From: Candidatus Aminicenantota bacterium
Lineage (GTDB): Bacteria > Acidobacteriota > Aminicenantia > Aminicenantales > UBA4085
Direction: 5' to 3'
NCBI GenBank assembly: GCA_026393895.1
Contig: JAPKZG010000053.1
Coordinates: 1 to 56,805 of the forward strand
DNA: 56,805 nt
The stretch's first letter is position 1. Each line of letters begins with the position of its first letter. Of the stretch, positions 18,738 to 27,767 are shown one piece after another. Below the pieces are notes generated by a model that did no database searches, had not been told where the DNA came from, and saw nothing but the letters and a program-made list of their open reading frames with translations. The translations under genes and the position numbers were made by a program.

Positions 18738-19478
18738 ATGAAAACCCAGATCGAAGACATCCTGGATCGCATCCGCCGGGGGACCTTGACCGCCAAGCAG
18801 GCGATGAACGCCCTGAAGGATTTCCCTTTCCAGGACCTGGGCTTCGCCAAGGTGGATCATCACCGGGAAATCCGGAAAGGATCCCCCGAAATCATCTACG
18901 GTTTGGGAAAAACGGACGAACAGATCGTCAAAATCGCCGCGGCCATCGTCCAAAAAGGGAGCAACCTCCTGATCACCCGGGTGGAAGCGTCCACCTATGC
19001 CGCGGTCAAAAAAGCCGTCCCGAAGGCCGTTTACAACGCCCCGGGGAAAATCATCTTCCTGAAGAACCGGCCGGCTGCTGCCGGGCGGGGGACGATTTTC
19101 ATCCTGACGGCGGGGACGTCGGACATCCCGGTCGCCGAGGAAGCGTATGTGACGTGCCGAATGTTTGGCAACAGGGTTCAACGCGCCTATGATGTCGGCG
19201 TGGCCGGCCTGCATCGCCTCTTGGGCGAATATGACCGGATCAAGAAAGCGCGCGTCGTCATCGCCTGCGCAGGCATGGAGGGGGCGCTTCCGAGCGTGGT
19301 CGCCGGCCTGTTCTCCGTTCCCATCATCGCCGTTCCGACGAGCGTCGGCTATGGGGCGAGCTTCAAAGGTGTGGCCGCCCTTCTGGCCATGCTCAACTCC
19401 TGCCCGGGAGGAGTCGGCGTCGTCAATATCGACAACGGTTTCGGGGCTGCCTATCTCGCCAGTCTGATCAATCACTGA
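18738..19478 (+). CDS. larB: Nickel pincer cofactor biosynthesis protein LarB
   Basis: LarB carboxylates and hydrolyses nicotinic acid adenine dinucleotide in the first step of the nickel-pincer cofactor used by lactate racemase and related LarA enzymes. The 246-residue protein has the N-terminal segment 'LGFAKVDHHREIRKGSPE' and a PurE-like core. The core shows 'ILTAGTSDIPVAEEA', 'ACAGMEGALPSVVAGL', 'VPTSVGYGASFKGVAALLAM' and 'NIDNGFGAA', all typical of LarB. The ATG at 18738 is only 6 bp after a TACAAT box and has no ribosome site, so the mRNA may be leaderless. larC, larE and larA are not in the window. It precedes dnaG by about 100 bp, with its own promoter between them. Confidence 0.93.
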   Translation: MKTQIEDILDRIRRGTLTAKQAMNALKDFPFQDLGFAKVDHHREIRKGSPEIIYGLGKTDEQIVKIAAAIVQKGSNLLITRVEASTYAAVKKAVPKAVYNAPGKIIFLKNRPAAAGRGTIFILTAGTSDIPVAEEAYVTCRMFGNRVQRAYDVGVAGLHRLLGEYDRIKKARVVIACAGMEGALPSVVAGLFSVPIIAVPTSVGYGASFKGVAALLAMLNSCPGGVGVVNIDNGFGAAYLASLINH

Positions 19479-19506
19479 TTATTTCGCGGCCGCCGGGGCT
19501 CTCGGC

Positions 19507-19535
19507 TTGACAATCCGTTCATCGGGACCTATATT
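19507..19535 (+). promoter_or_regulatory. Sigma-70 promoter of dnaG-rpoD
   Basis: TTGACA at 19507-19512 and TATATT at 19530-19535 are separated by exactly 17 bp, about 50 bp before the dnaG ATG. Confidence 0.75.
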
Positions 19536-19584
19536 TATTGAAACTTTGCGTAAATTCCTTCAATCAAGGGCTGACGTCTGTTAA

Positions 19585-21309
19585 ATGGAGATTCTCGACC
19601 AGGTCCGGAACGCGTCCAGCATCGTTGAACTCGTCGGGCAGTATACGGCCCTTCGTCAACGGGGCAAAAAGTACGTTGGGTTGTGCCCGTTTCACTCCGA
19701 AAAAACACCTTCGTTCACGGTCGACGCGGAAAAAGGGCTCTATCATTGTTTCGGGTGCGGCGTCGGCGGCGACGTCTTCACCATCGTGATGGAGAAGGAA
19801 AACCTCGCTTTTCCCGAAGCCCTCGCCTACCTGGCCGAAAAATACCACATTCCTATCCCCGAAAAGAGGCGGCTTTCGCCCCAGGCGCTCAAACTCGAGG
19901 AACAGCTCCGGAAGATCATGGAATCGGCGCTTTCCTTCTTCAAAAAAAACCTCCGGGAGACGGCCGAGGGGAAAAAAGCCCTGGATTACCTGAAAACAAG
20001 GGGGCTGTCCGAAGGACTCATCGAAGAGTTCCAATTGGGCTACGCCCCCAATTCCTGGAATGCGTTGACCGGATATTTCAAGGCCAAAGGCGTCGCCCCG
20101 AACCTGCTCGAAAATGCGGGGCTGGTCCTGCCCGGCCGGAAAGCGGGCGAGTTCTACGACCGGTTCCGAGGCCGGGCGATCTTTCCGATTTTCACCATGA
20201 CGGGGAAAGTCGTCGGTTTCGGCGGGCGGTCCCTCTTCAACCAGGAGCCGAAATATCTCAATTCTCCGGACACGCCGCTGTATTCCAAAGGACATCTCCT
20301 CTACGGCCTGAACGTCACCAAGGACGCCATCCGGGACGCCGGGGAGTTCATTCTCGTCGAAGGATACACCGATTTTCTCAGCCTTTATCAGGCCGGCCGC
20401 AAGAACGTGGTCGCCTCGCTGGGGACGGCCCTCACGCCCCATCAAGTCGGCCTGGCCATGCGGTTCGCGCCGAAAGCGGTCATCAATTACGACGGCGACG
20501 CGGCCGGGCAGACCGCCGCCTTCCGGGCCGTCCCGCTTTTCTTCGAAAAGGGCGTGGAAACCCGCGTTCTCGTCCTGCCCGAAAATCTCGACCCCGACGG
20601 CTTTTTGAAAAATAAGGGAACGGCGGCCTACGATATCCTCTATCCCAACTCCGTCTCGGGCTTGAAATTCGTCATCGACTACGTCTCCCGGGAAAAACGC
20701 CTGGATGTCCCCGAGGTCAAAACGAAGGTCTTGCGGTCGGTCATGGACGTCGTGGACACCGTCCCGGACGCGTTCGTCCGGTCGGAATACCTCCGCCTCA
20801 CCGCCGAACAACTCGGCGTGGACGAAACCTTGCTTCGCTCGCTTTCCCGGGGGAAACCGGACGAAACGGCCGCGCCGCCGCCGGAAACGTTCCTGCCGGC
20901 CGAAAAACGTCTTCTTCAGATTCTCATGGAAGGCGACGACCTTCGGCCGGGCGTCTTTGCGAAAATGAACGAGGAAGACGTCGCCGGCTTGAAAAGCGGG
21001 CCGATTTTTGCCATAATGCTCGGATTATTCGAGAAGAATCAGGATTTTAACCTGAGCGAGATGCAAAAGAGCATTGGGCCCGGGCTCTCGCGGGAGTTTT
21101 CCCAGGCACTTCTCGAAAAAGGCGACACCCCGAGCCTCGAGGAAGCGCTCGATTGTCTCTGCGCCCTCCGGATCGCCGGAAAAGAAAGCGAGATCCGAAG
21201 GGTTCAGGCGGAAATCGCCCGGGAGGAAAAATCGGGCGAACGGACGAAATTGGACGCCCTGATGAACCGGAAACTGGAATTGACCCGGCAGGTCATGGCC
21301 TTGAAATGA
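19585..21309 (+). CDS. dnaG: DNA primase
   Basis: DnaG lays RNA primers at the replication fork and docks on DnaB helicase. The 574-residue protein has the zinc-binding domain (~1-100) with 'CPFHSEKTPSF' and 'YHCFGCG' giving Cys-His-Cys-Cys ligands. A Toprim catalytic core (~255-345) follows, with acidic residues in 'ILVEGYTDF' and 'NYDGDAAGQTAAFRAV'. A C-terminal helicase-binding helical region ends the protein. A weak AAGGG lies 14 bases before the ATG. rpoD follows after 75 bp, reproducing the macromolecular-synthesis operon without rpsU. Confidence 0.96.
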   Translation: MEILDQVRNASSIVELVGQYTALRQRGKKYVGLCPFHSEKTPSFTVDAEKGLYHCFGCGVGGDVFTIVMEKENLAFPEALAYLAEKYHIPIPEKRRLSPQALKLEEQLRKIMESALSFFKKNLRETAEGKKALDYLKTRGLSEGLIEEFQLGYAPNSWNALTGYFKAKGVAPNLLENAGLVLPGRKAGEFYDRFRGRAIFPIFTMTGKVVGFGGRSLFNQEPKYLNSPDTPLYSKGHLLYGLNVTKDAIRDAGEFILVEGYTDFLSLYQAGRKNVVASLGTALTPHQVGLAMRFAPKAVINYDGDAAGQTAAFRAVPLFFEKGVETRVLVLPENLDPDGFLKNKGTAAYDILYPNSVSGLKFVIDYVSREKRLDVPEVKTKVLRSVMDVVDTVPDAFVRSEYLRLTAEQLGVDETLLRSLSRGKPDETAAPPPETFLPAEKRLLQILMEGDDLRPGVFAKMNEEDVAGLKSGPIFAIMLGLFEKNQDFNLSEMQKSIGPGLSREFSQALLEKGDTPSLEEALDCLCALRIAGKESEIRRVQAEIAREEKSGERTKLDALMNRKLELTRQVMALK

Positions 21310-21384
21310 AGACTTCGGATATACCGCGAAACCGGGTAACAAACCGGCGGCCGACGGGAAAATTCGGTTGCCAAGGAGCCGTGC

Positions 21385-23010
21385 GTGGCCGCTGACACTA
21401 AATTTCCGAAAGACGAGATCTCCGAGCTGATTTCTAAAGGGCGTCGGCAGGGATTCCTGTTGTACGAGGATATCGACAAGACGTTCCAGGACGATTTGGA
21501 CCATGGCGGCAATTTCGACGATTTTCTCTCATCCATCGACGATTACGGGATCAAGATCCTCGACACCAAGGGCATCGAACTCGTGCCGCGCCGGAGAAAA
21601 AACGAGGTCGTCACGACCCAGGGGTTGGAACGGACGACCGACCCGGTCAAATTGTACCTTCGGGAAATGGGCAACATTTCCCTCCTGACCCGGGAGGGCG
21701 AGATCGCCATCGCCCGCGAAATCGAACGCGGGGAAAAGGCCATCGTCAAGGCCTTGTCCAAAACCCGCCTTGTCCTGAACGAAGTTCTTTCCCTGGAAGA
21801 GCGGATCAAGCTCGACCCGATGGTCATCACCGAGGTCTTCGACGTCAGCGAGGACGACATCGCCGAGGGCAAGCTCGAGGAAAAGAAAAAGCTCATCCTG
21901 TCCAAGATCAAGAAAATCAAGGACCTCGGCCACAAGCTCGACAAAATCCCCAACACGAGGCGGGCGGTTTTTTCCCGCTCGCGGATCATCGTGGCGATGA
22001 GCGAGCACATCCGCGACCTGAACATGCGGGCGATCCAGCAGGAGCGGATCATCGCCATCCTCCGGACCCGGCTCCGCGTCATCAACGACCTCGAGGAACG
22101 CCGCGAGGAACTTGAAGCGGTCCGGCAGAAGACGAGAAAAAAAAAGACGGCCCAGGACCTCGAGCCGCAAATCAAGGAGCTTTCGAAAAACCTCCGGGCC
22201 GCCCAGAAAGATATCGGCCTGGATGTCCAACATCTCCGCAAAATCATCCGGGCGATCACGACCGGAAAGAAAATCAGCGACCAGGCCAAAAAGGAATTGG
22301 TCGCGGCCAACCTCCGCCTGGTCGTCTCGATCGCCAAGAAATACTCCAACCGGGGCCTCCAGTTCCTGGACCTGATCCAGGAAGGCAACATGGGCCTGAT
22401 GAAAGCCGTGGACAAGTTCGAGTACCGCCGCGGCTACAAATTCTCGACCTATGCGACCTGGTGGATCCGGCAGGCCATCACCCGGGCCATCGCCGACCAG
22501 GCCCGGACCATCCGCATCCCGGTCCACATGATCGAGACGATCAACAAGCTCATCCGCATCAGCCGCCAGCTCGTCCAGGAAATCGGCCGCGAGCCGACCA
22601 GCGAGGAAATCGCCAATAAGATGGACATGCCCGTCGGTAAGGTCCGGAAGATCATCAAGATCGCCCAGGAGCCGATCTCCCTGGAAACGCCGATCGGCGA
22701 GGAGGAGGACAGCCATCTGGGGGATTTCATCGAGGACAAGGTCATGCCCTCGCCCCCGGACGCGGTCATCCACATCAACCTCCGGGAACAAATCGAGGAG
22801 GCCCTGAAAAGCCTGACCGAACGCGAAGCCAAGGTCCTGAAAATGCGCTTCGGCCTCGGCGATGGGAACGAGCACACGTTGGAGGAAGTCGGGCAGCAAT
22901 TCAAGGTCACCCGCGAACGCATCCGCCAGATCGAAGCCAAGGCCCTCCGGAAGCTCAAACATCCCAGCCGTTCGAAAAAACTCCGGTCGTTCACCAACGG
23001 GTTCGGCTGA
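21385..23010 (+). CDS. rpoD: Primary RNA polymerase sigma factor, sigma-70
   Basis: The GTG at 21385 has AAGGAG six bases upstream and gives 541 residues. An acidic N-terminal region 1.1-like segment is followed by region 1.2 ('[11 protein letters not shown]'). After a charged spacer, region 2 is near-invariant ('[20 protein letters not shown]', '[16 protein letters not shown]'), so -10 recognition should be standard. Region 3 and region 4 ('[20 protein letters not shown]') complete it. This agrees with the many TTGACA/TATAAT-type promoters found in the window. It is co-directional with dnaG. Confidence 0.97.
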   Translation: MAADTKFPKDEISELISKGRRQGFLLYEDIDKTFQDDLDHGGNFDDFLSSIDDYGIKILDTKGIELVPRRRKNEVVTTQGLERTTDPVKLYLREMGNISLLTREGEIAIAREIERGEKAIVKALSKTRLVLNEVLSLEERIKLDPMVITEVFDVSEDDIAEGKLEEKKKLILSKIKKIKDLGHKLDKIPNTRRAVFSRSRIIVAMSEHIRDLNMRAIQQERIIAILRTRLRVINDLEERREELEAVRQKTRKKKTAQDLEPQIKELSKNLRAAQKDIGLDVQHLRKIIRAITTGKKISDQAKKELVAANLRLVVSIAKKYSNRGLQFLDLIQEGNMGLMKAVDKFEYRRGYKFSTYATWWIRQAITRAIADQARTIRIPVHMIETINKLIRISRQLVQEIGREPTSEEIANKMDMPVGKVRKIIKIAQEPISLETPIGEEEDSHLGDFIEDKVMPSPPDAVIHINLREQIEEALKSLTEREAKVLKMRFGLGDGNEHTLEEVGQQFKVTRERIRQIEAKALRKLKHPSRSKKLRSFTNGFG

Positions 23011-23281
23011 GGACTGCAGCCCCGCACCTCCAGACGCGGGACCAGTCCTGCTCACCTTCCGAGCTTTGCGGGCCTTGCCCGCCCTTGGCGTGAGGGCAAG
23101 GAAGTCTAAGGCGATGACTTATCTTATTAGGCTGCATCTCCGATGACGTGAGGGCCGTCCTACACGACGGGCGATTTCGCTCGGAGTCAGGATTCGCGTT
23201 TTTTAATTGAGTTTTAAAAAGTTTTTAGAGGGAAAAAACCGACACTATCATTTCGAAAGGCGGCCACCTCGAACGAGGCCG
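23011..23281. other. Non-coding stretch after rpoD
   Basis: No ORF with a ribosome site is present between rpoD and the tRNA promoter. There are several hairpins, for example CTTGCCC with GGGCAAG around 23076-23101, and CCGTC with GACGG near 23155-23170, but neither is followed by a strong T-tract. An AT-rich patch lies at about 23199-23230. I do not recognise a known small RNA. Confidence 0.4.
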
Positions 23282-23310
23282 TTGCGTCCCAACCGCAATT
23301 TTGATATAAA
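23282..23310 (+). promoter_or_regulatory. Promoter of the tRNA gene
   Basis: TTGCGT at 23282-23287 and TATAAA at 23305-23310 are 17 bp apart, and the tRNA begins 8 bp later, the expected initiation distance. Confidence 0.7.
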
Positions 23311-23318
23311 GAGCCGAA

Positions 23319-23390
23319 GGGCCTATAGCTCAGCGGAAGAGCTCCCGGCTCATAACCGGTCTGTCCCAGGTTCGAATCCTGGTAGGCCCA
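23319..23390 (+). tRNA. tRNA with CAU anticodon (Met, or Ile2 if lysidine-modified)
   Basis: The acceptor arms GGGCCTA and TAGGCCC pair fully. The anticodon loop CTCATAA sits in a CCGG/CCGG stem with CAT at 23351-23353. The T arm is CCAGG-TTCGAAT-CCTGG. The 3' CCA is not encoded. A CAU anticodon can be elongator Met or Ile2, and sequence alone cannot decide. The next gene starts one base after the tRNA and appears truncated there. Confidence 0.93.
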
Positions 23391-23391
23391 T

Positions 23392-23988
23392 TTGATCGAG
23401 AGGACCGCAGGTGGATATTTCCGGGAACAGACGGCCAAATTCAAACGCCAGTTGAACGACATCAAAACCAACAAGGAATATTCCTCGCTCCTCAAGGAAA
23501 TCGAGGAAACCGACCACAAGATCGCCCGGATCGAAGAAGACATCCTCAACGAGATGATCGCCGCCGACGATATCGAGAAGGAAATCAAGTCGGCCCTGAA
23601 AAAACAGGGAGAAGAGGAAGGCAAGCTCAAAATCGAGCGCGACCGCGCGCTCGCCGAACAGAGGGACGTCGAGAAAAAGAAATCCTTTCTGGAAAAGGAC
23701 CGGAGCGCGCTCCTCCCCCGAATTCCGCCCGAGCAGCTTTCGATTTATCAGCGGATCGCCAAAAAAACGGCCGGAGTTGCCCTCTCTCCGGTGACCGATG
23801 ATTTTTGCTCGATCTGCCAGCTCCGGATCCGGCCCCAGATTCTCGACGACCTCTGGGCGATGAACGAGATCATCACCTGCGAGGCCTGCGGCCGGATTCT
23901 CTACCACCGGAAACCGCCGGAGGAAGCCGAGCCGGCGGGTCCGATCGACGATCCGAACCGCAAGGACGATTCTTCGCCGGCGGAGTGA
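23392..23988 (+). CDS. C4 zinc-ribbon coiled-coil protein (zf-RING_7 / CdsZ type), N-terminally truncated
   Basis: The 198-residue frame begins at TTG 23392, directly after the tRNA, and an in-frame stop lies inside the tRNA. The protein is a coiled coil ('KTNKEYSSLLKEIEETDHK') followed by a zinc ribbon with 'CSICQLRIRP' and 'ITCEACGRILY' (Cys4). Family members are usually about 240 residues and start with an additional helical arm of about 50-60 residues, which is absent here. No ribosome site supports the TTG. The gene may be a truncated product still expressed from the tRNA promoter, or a fragment created by recombination at the tRNA end. Proteins of this family are thought to bind nucleic acid or act in translation-related roles. 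Confidence 0.72.
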   Translation: MIERTAGGYFREQTAKFKRQLNDIKTNKEYSSLLKEIEETDHKIARIEEDILNEMIAADDIEKEIKSALKKQGEEEGKLKIERDRALAEQRDVEKKKSFLEKDRSALLPRIPPEQLSIYQRIAKKTAGVALSPVTDDFCSICQLRIRPQILDDLWAMNEIITCEACGRILYHRKPPEEAEPAGPIDDPNRKDDSSPAE

Positions 23989-23992
23989 AGCT

Positions 23993-24012
23993 CCGCGGAC
24001 TCCGAACCGCGG
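23993..24012. terminator. Possible stem between convergent genes
   Basis: Two CCGCGG sequences (23993-23998 and 24007-24012) form a GC-only stem with an 8-base loop between the zinc-ribbon gene and the converging acyl-CoA synthetase remnant. There is no T-tract, so it is at best a weak terminator. Confidence 0.3.
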
Positions 24013-24037
24013 GATCTCCCCTTTATGAACCCGGGCC

Positions 24038-25614
24038 TCAATTCCCGTCGTCTTTATACAACCCCTCGATCAATTCCCGGTAGCGGTTTTCGATGATGTT
24101 CCGCTTGACCTTGAGGGTCGGGGTGATCTCGTCCTGTTCGATGTCGAACTCGTGGTCGAGGATGGCGATCTTCTTGATGCGTTCATAGGAGGCCAGGTTC
24201 GGCGTCGCCCGTTCGATCTCCGACCGGAGAAAACCCACGATCTGTTCGTTCCGGACCAATTCCGCCCGGTCCTTGAAGGGGATCTTGACGAACTTCGCGT
24301 ATTCCTCGATTTTTTCGAAGTTAGGAACGATCAGGGCGGCCACATACCGGCGCCGGTCGCCGATAACGACCGCGTTGGCGATGTAGGGATTTGTCTTCAG
24401 GACGTTCTCGATGGGCTGAGGGGCGATGTTTTTCCCGCCGGCCGTGACGATCAGGTCCTTTTTCCGATCGGTGATCGTCAAAAATCCGTCGGCGTCGATG
24501 AACCCGATGTCCCCCGTCTTGAACCACCCGTTTTCGAACACGTCCCGGGTCTCCTCGGGCTTTTTATAATACCCCTTCATGACGTTGGGCCCCTTGGCCA
24601 GGATTTCCCCGTCGGGCGCGATCCTGATCTCGACGCCGGGCAGGACTTTGCCCACCGTCCCGAACCGAAGCGCCTCGAAGGTGTTGACCGCCAAAACCGG
24701 CGAAGTTTCGGTCAGGCCGTATCCACGCCCCAGAAGAATATTTTCCTTTTCAATCCCGAGCTTGAAAGGACGGTGTCCATGACCCGGGAATAGATTTTTT
24801 CAAACACCCGGGGAACGCTGACCATGATTTGCGGCTTGATTTCGAGGAGGTTATGGGCGACGGTCTCGGCGTTCTCGGCATAAGCGATCGAACAGCCCTT
24901 GTAGACGTAAGTGAAGGTGACCATGCGCTCGAGGACGTGGGACAACGGGAGGAAGGACAGGACGGTGTCGGAGGCCGAGAATTCGATGATGTTCGAGACG
25001 CTGACGATGTTTCCGGCGAAATTGGCGTGCGTGAGAACAACGCCCTTGGGAACGCCCGTCGTTCCGCTGGTGTAGATGATCGAGGCCTCGTCATCCGGCC
25101 GGACGCCGCGGGCGATCTCCTCGAACAAGCCGGGACGGGCGGTCTCGAGCGCCGCGCCCCGCTCCTGGACGTCGGCCAGGGTCAACACGTCGGGAGCCGG
25201 GGCCGTCGGCTGGAAGATCACGACGTGCTTGACCCGGGGAAGGTCCGGCCGGAGGGCCGCGATTTTCTGGTATTGGAAAAGATTGGAGACGAGCACGATC
25301 TCGGCGTCGCTGTCGTTGATGATGTATTTGACCTGATCGCCCGTGAGCGTCGTGTAGATCGGAACGGTGACGCCGCCGAGGCAGAGGTTGGCGAAATCGC
25401 TGATCGTCCATTCGGGCCGGTTTTCGGAGAGGATGATGAGTTTAGCGCCCCGGCCGTGCCCCAGGTCTTTCAAGCCGAGGGCCAAACGCCTGACGGCGGT
25501 CTCGAATTCGGCCGTCGAGATGTCGGCGTAAACGTCGTTTCGTTTCACCTTCATGAGGTCCGGCTTGGGATAACTCCGGACAGTATTCAAAAAGATTTCG
25601 GGCAAGGTCATCAT
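24038..25614 (-). pseudogene. Long-chain acyl-CoA synthetase, broken by internal deletion and frameshift
   Basis: Two minus-strand frames together look like one AMP-forming FadD15-type enzyme. The upstream frame (start ATG 25614, GGAGG eight bases before) carries the P-loop 'TSGTTGVPKGVVLTHANF' and runs to 'GLKRKIFFW', then stops at 24712. The downstream frame resumes at 'GRGYGLTETSPVLAVNT' and continues through 'WFKTGDIGFIDADGFLTITD' and 'TAGGKNIAPQPIENVLK' to 24038. The normal segment between these motifs, about 80-100 residues including the 'FVSGGAPL' region, is absent and the frame changes. The join lies around ATTCTTCTGGGGC, which could encode both motif edges, so deletion by short-repeat recombination or an assembly collapse is plausible. 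As read, no working enzyme is made. Confidence 0.85.
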
Positions 25615-25652
25615 GATCACATCCTCCGATTTTTCTGCGGTCGAATGCGCCC

Positions 25653-25681
25653 ATTCTATGGAAAAAGGGACGAAGGGTCAA
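25653..25681 (-). promoter_or_regulatory. Promoter of the acyl-CoA synthetase gene
   Basis: On the minus strand TTGACC (25676-25681) and TAGAAT (25653-25658) are 17 bp apart, about 40 bp before the start codon. The rest of the 278-bp gap to the kinase gene holds no ORF I can support. Confidence 0.65.
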
Positions 25682-25898
25682 ATATTTTTGATGACTCTCC
25701 GGACGGGGTGAAGTAGGATAAGGGACCGTTTCGGGCAAAAAAGGGGCCGGAATTTCTGAACGGGCCGGAGACCGGAATGAACGACCACGCGATTCTCGAT
25801 AACAAGGCGGCAAACCTGAAGGCGACCGTCGCCACGACCTGAACTCCCGATTGAACGACGTCCGTCGCCCGGCGTTCCCGCGGAAAGCGCGAACCGTC

Positions 25899-27767
25899 TT
25901 ATTTTTTCAAGGCCGATTTCACGGCCCACCGGATTTTTTCATAATCGAAGGCAGCGACGGCATATTCCTTGACCGCGTTCCCGAGGTCGTTATTCGCCCG
26001 GACGGCCTCGCCCCGGGTGACCCGGTTCTGGGCGTCCTGGAAGAGCGAGTCCGCCGGGACGCCTTTCCAGGCCTCCAGGGCGCTTTCCCGGAGATCGTCG
26101 ACGAGACTAAGAAGCGCCTTCCATCGGGCCGGATCGCTGCTTTCGTTCACGCAAATCCGCAATAGCTTTTCGGCGATCGTGAAATAACACCGGGCGTCCG
26201 CGCCTTTCCTGTTGCTCATGGCTCCCTGGCCGTTCTCCTGCAACATCTCGGCCGCAACGAAAAACACGGAGTTCTGCCCGTGGCCTTCCTTGACGGCGAT
26301 GCTCCGGGCTCCGATCATCCGGGCGTGAGCCAGGTCGACCGCCTGCCGTTCCTCCGGCGCCATGCCTGGGACAGCCGCCAGCTTTGCGCCCTGCGGGTTT
26401 TTAGCGGATATATTTTCCGCCCCGGAATTTTTCAGCTTGCCGGCCTCCGGTTTCGCCTCGGAAACGGCGGACTTGGGCGTTTCTTTCGTCTCCGGTTTGA
26501 GCCCGGCGTCCGGAAGAGCCGCCGCCGGTCCGGCTTCCACCGTCGTTTCCGGCGGGGTCTCGGGCGGCGGTCCGGGCTTGAAAAAGAGGAAATAGGCGAC
26601 CACGGCGGCGACCATCAAAGTCGCGGCCGCGATCAACGGAACATGATTTTTCCGTTTCCCGGCGGGGGCGGGGGCCGTATCCTTCGGCGGGGCGGCTTTT
26701 TGCGGAACTTCCCATTCGGCCGTCGGGACATCCCGTCCTACGCCCTCCAGCGCCGTTTTCAATTCCTCGGCGGTCTGGTAGCGCTTGGCCGGGTCTTTCT
26801 CCAGGCACTTGGCGATGACGGCGGCCAGGCCGGCCGGAACATGGACGTTCCATTCCCGGACGTTTTTGGGGATCTCCAACTTGTGCTTCATCGCCAGGCT
26901 TAGAGGGGTCGCCCCCTCGAACGGCACCTTTCCGGTCACCATTTCATAGAGGACGACACCCAGCGAATAGATGTCCGACCGGGCGTCGACCTCTGTGAGT
27001 TCGGCCTGCTCCGGCGACATGTATTCGGGCGTTCCGATCATCACTCCGGATCCGGTCATCCGGTCCATGTCCGTGAACCGGGCGATGCCGAAATCCATGA
27101 TTTTGGCATTGCCGTCGGAATCGATCATGATGTTCTGGGGTTTGAGGTCCCGGTGGATCGCCCCGATCCGATGGGCTTCGGCCAATCCGTCGCAGATTTG
27201 CCCGGCGATCATGACCGCCTTGCCGGCGTTGAGCGGCCCGGCCCGTTTCACGAACCGCTTCAGGTCCTCGCCGGCGACGTATTCCATCGTGATGTAGTAG
27301 ATGAAGTCCTCTTCCCCCAAGTCGTACATCCGGCAGATGTTGCGATGGGTGATTTTCCGGGTGAACTTCAATTCGTTCTTGAACCGTTCGATGGCCTTGT
27401 CCTGGACGCTGATCTCCGGCCGGATGAGCTTGAGGGCGATCACTTCGCTGATTTTGTGATCATACGCCTTGAACACCTTCCCCATTCCCCCGCGGCCGAG
27501 CTCCTCGATGATTTCGTACCGTCCGGCCAGGCGGTTCCCCCGGGCGAGCTCCACCGTCGACGCCCGGACCGTCTTGGGGCCGTCGCCGCCGGCGGCGGGT
27601 CGCGTGTCCTGCATGGGGGCCGCGCAGTTGCTGCAAAACCGGCTGTTTCCGCTGTTTTCCGTCCGGCATTCGGGGCAGATCCGGCCGGTGGCGGCCTTCG
27701 GAGTCGCCCCGGACGTCCGGACCGATCCCGTTCCTTTAGTCTTTTTCTTGGAATCTGTGGGTGTCAT
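25899..27767 (-). CDS. Membrane-anchored Ser/Thr protein kinase with N-terminal zinc ribbon
   Basis: The ATG at 27767 overlaps the cyclase stop as ATGA and has AAGGA upstream, giving 622 residues. A zinc ribbon comes first ('CPECRTENSGNSRFCSNC'). The Hanks-type kinase domain follows (~80-345): glycine loop 'LGRGGMGKVFKA', 'VIALKLI', catalytic 'HRDLKPQNIM', 'DFGIARF', and 'GTPEYMSPEQ'. A transmembrane helix lies at about 390-410 ('LIAAATLMVAAVVAYFLFF') after a Pro/Ala-rich linker. The C-terminal, presumably periplasmic, part is helical and unassigned. There are no PASTA repeats. Tight coupling with the FHA-cyclase suggests that the kinase phosphorylates a partner recognised by that FHA domain, which is inference. 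Confidence 0.94.
   Translation of the reverse strand: MTPTDSKKKTKGTGSVRTSGATPKAATGRICPECRTENSGNSRFCSNCAAPMQDTRPAAGGDGPKTVRASTVELARGNRLAGRYEIIEELGRGGMGKVFKAYDHKISEVIALKLIRPEISVQDKAIERFKNELKFTRKITHRNICRMYDLGEEDFIYYITMEYVAGEDLKRFVKRAGPLNAGKAVMIAGQICDGLAEAHRIGAIHRDLKPQNIMIDSDGNAKIMDFGIARFTDMDRMTGSGVMIGTPEYMSPEQAELTEVDARSDIYSLGVVLYEMVTGKVPFEGATPLSLAMKHKLEIPKNVREWNVHVPAGLAAVIAKCLEKDPAKRYQTAEELKTALEGVGRDVPTAEWEVPQKAAPPKDTAPAPAGKRKNHVPLIAAATLMVAAVVAYFLFFKPGPPPETPPETTVEAGPAAALPDAGLKPETKETPKSAVSEAKPEAGKLKNSGAENISAKNPQGAKLAAVPGMAPEERQAVDLAHARMIGARSIAVKEGHGQNSVFFVAAEMLQENGQGAMSNRKGADARCYFTIAEKLLRICVNESSDPARWKALLSLVDDLRESALEAWKGVPADSLFQDAQNRVTRGEAVRANNDLGNAVKEYAVAAFDYEKIRWAVKSALKK

Noticed and set aside
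23030-23180. Possible structured RNA (6S or RNase P) after rpoD
   Set aside because: Several small hairpins exist but no conserved core of either RNA is recognisable, so I only list the stretch as non-coding.
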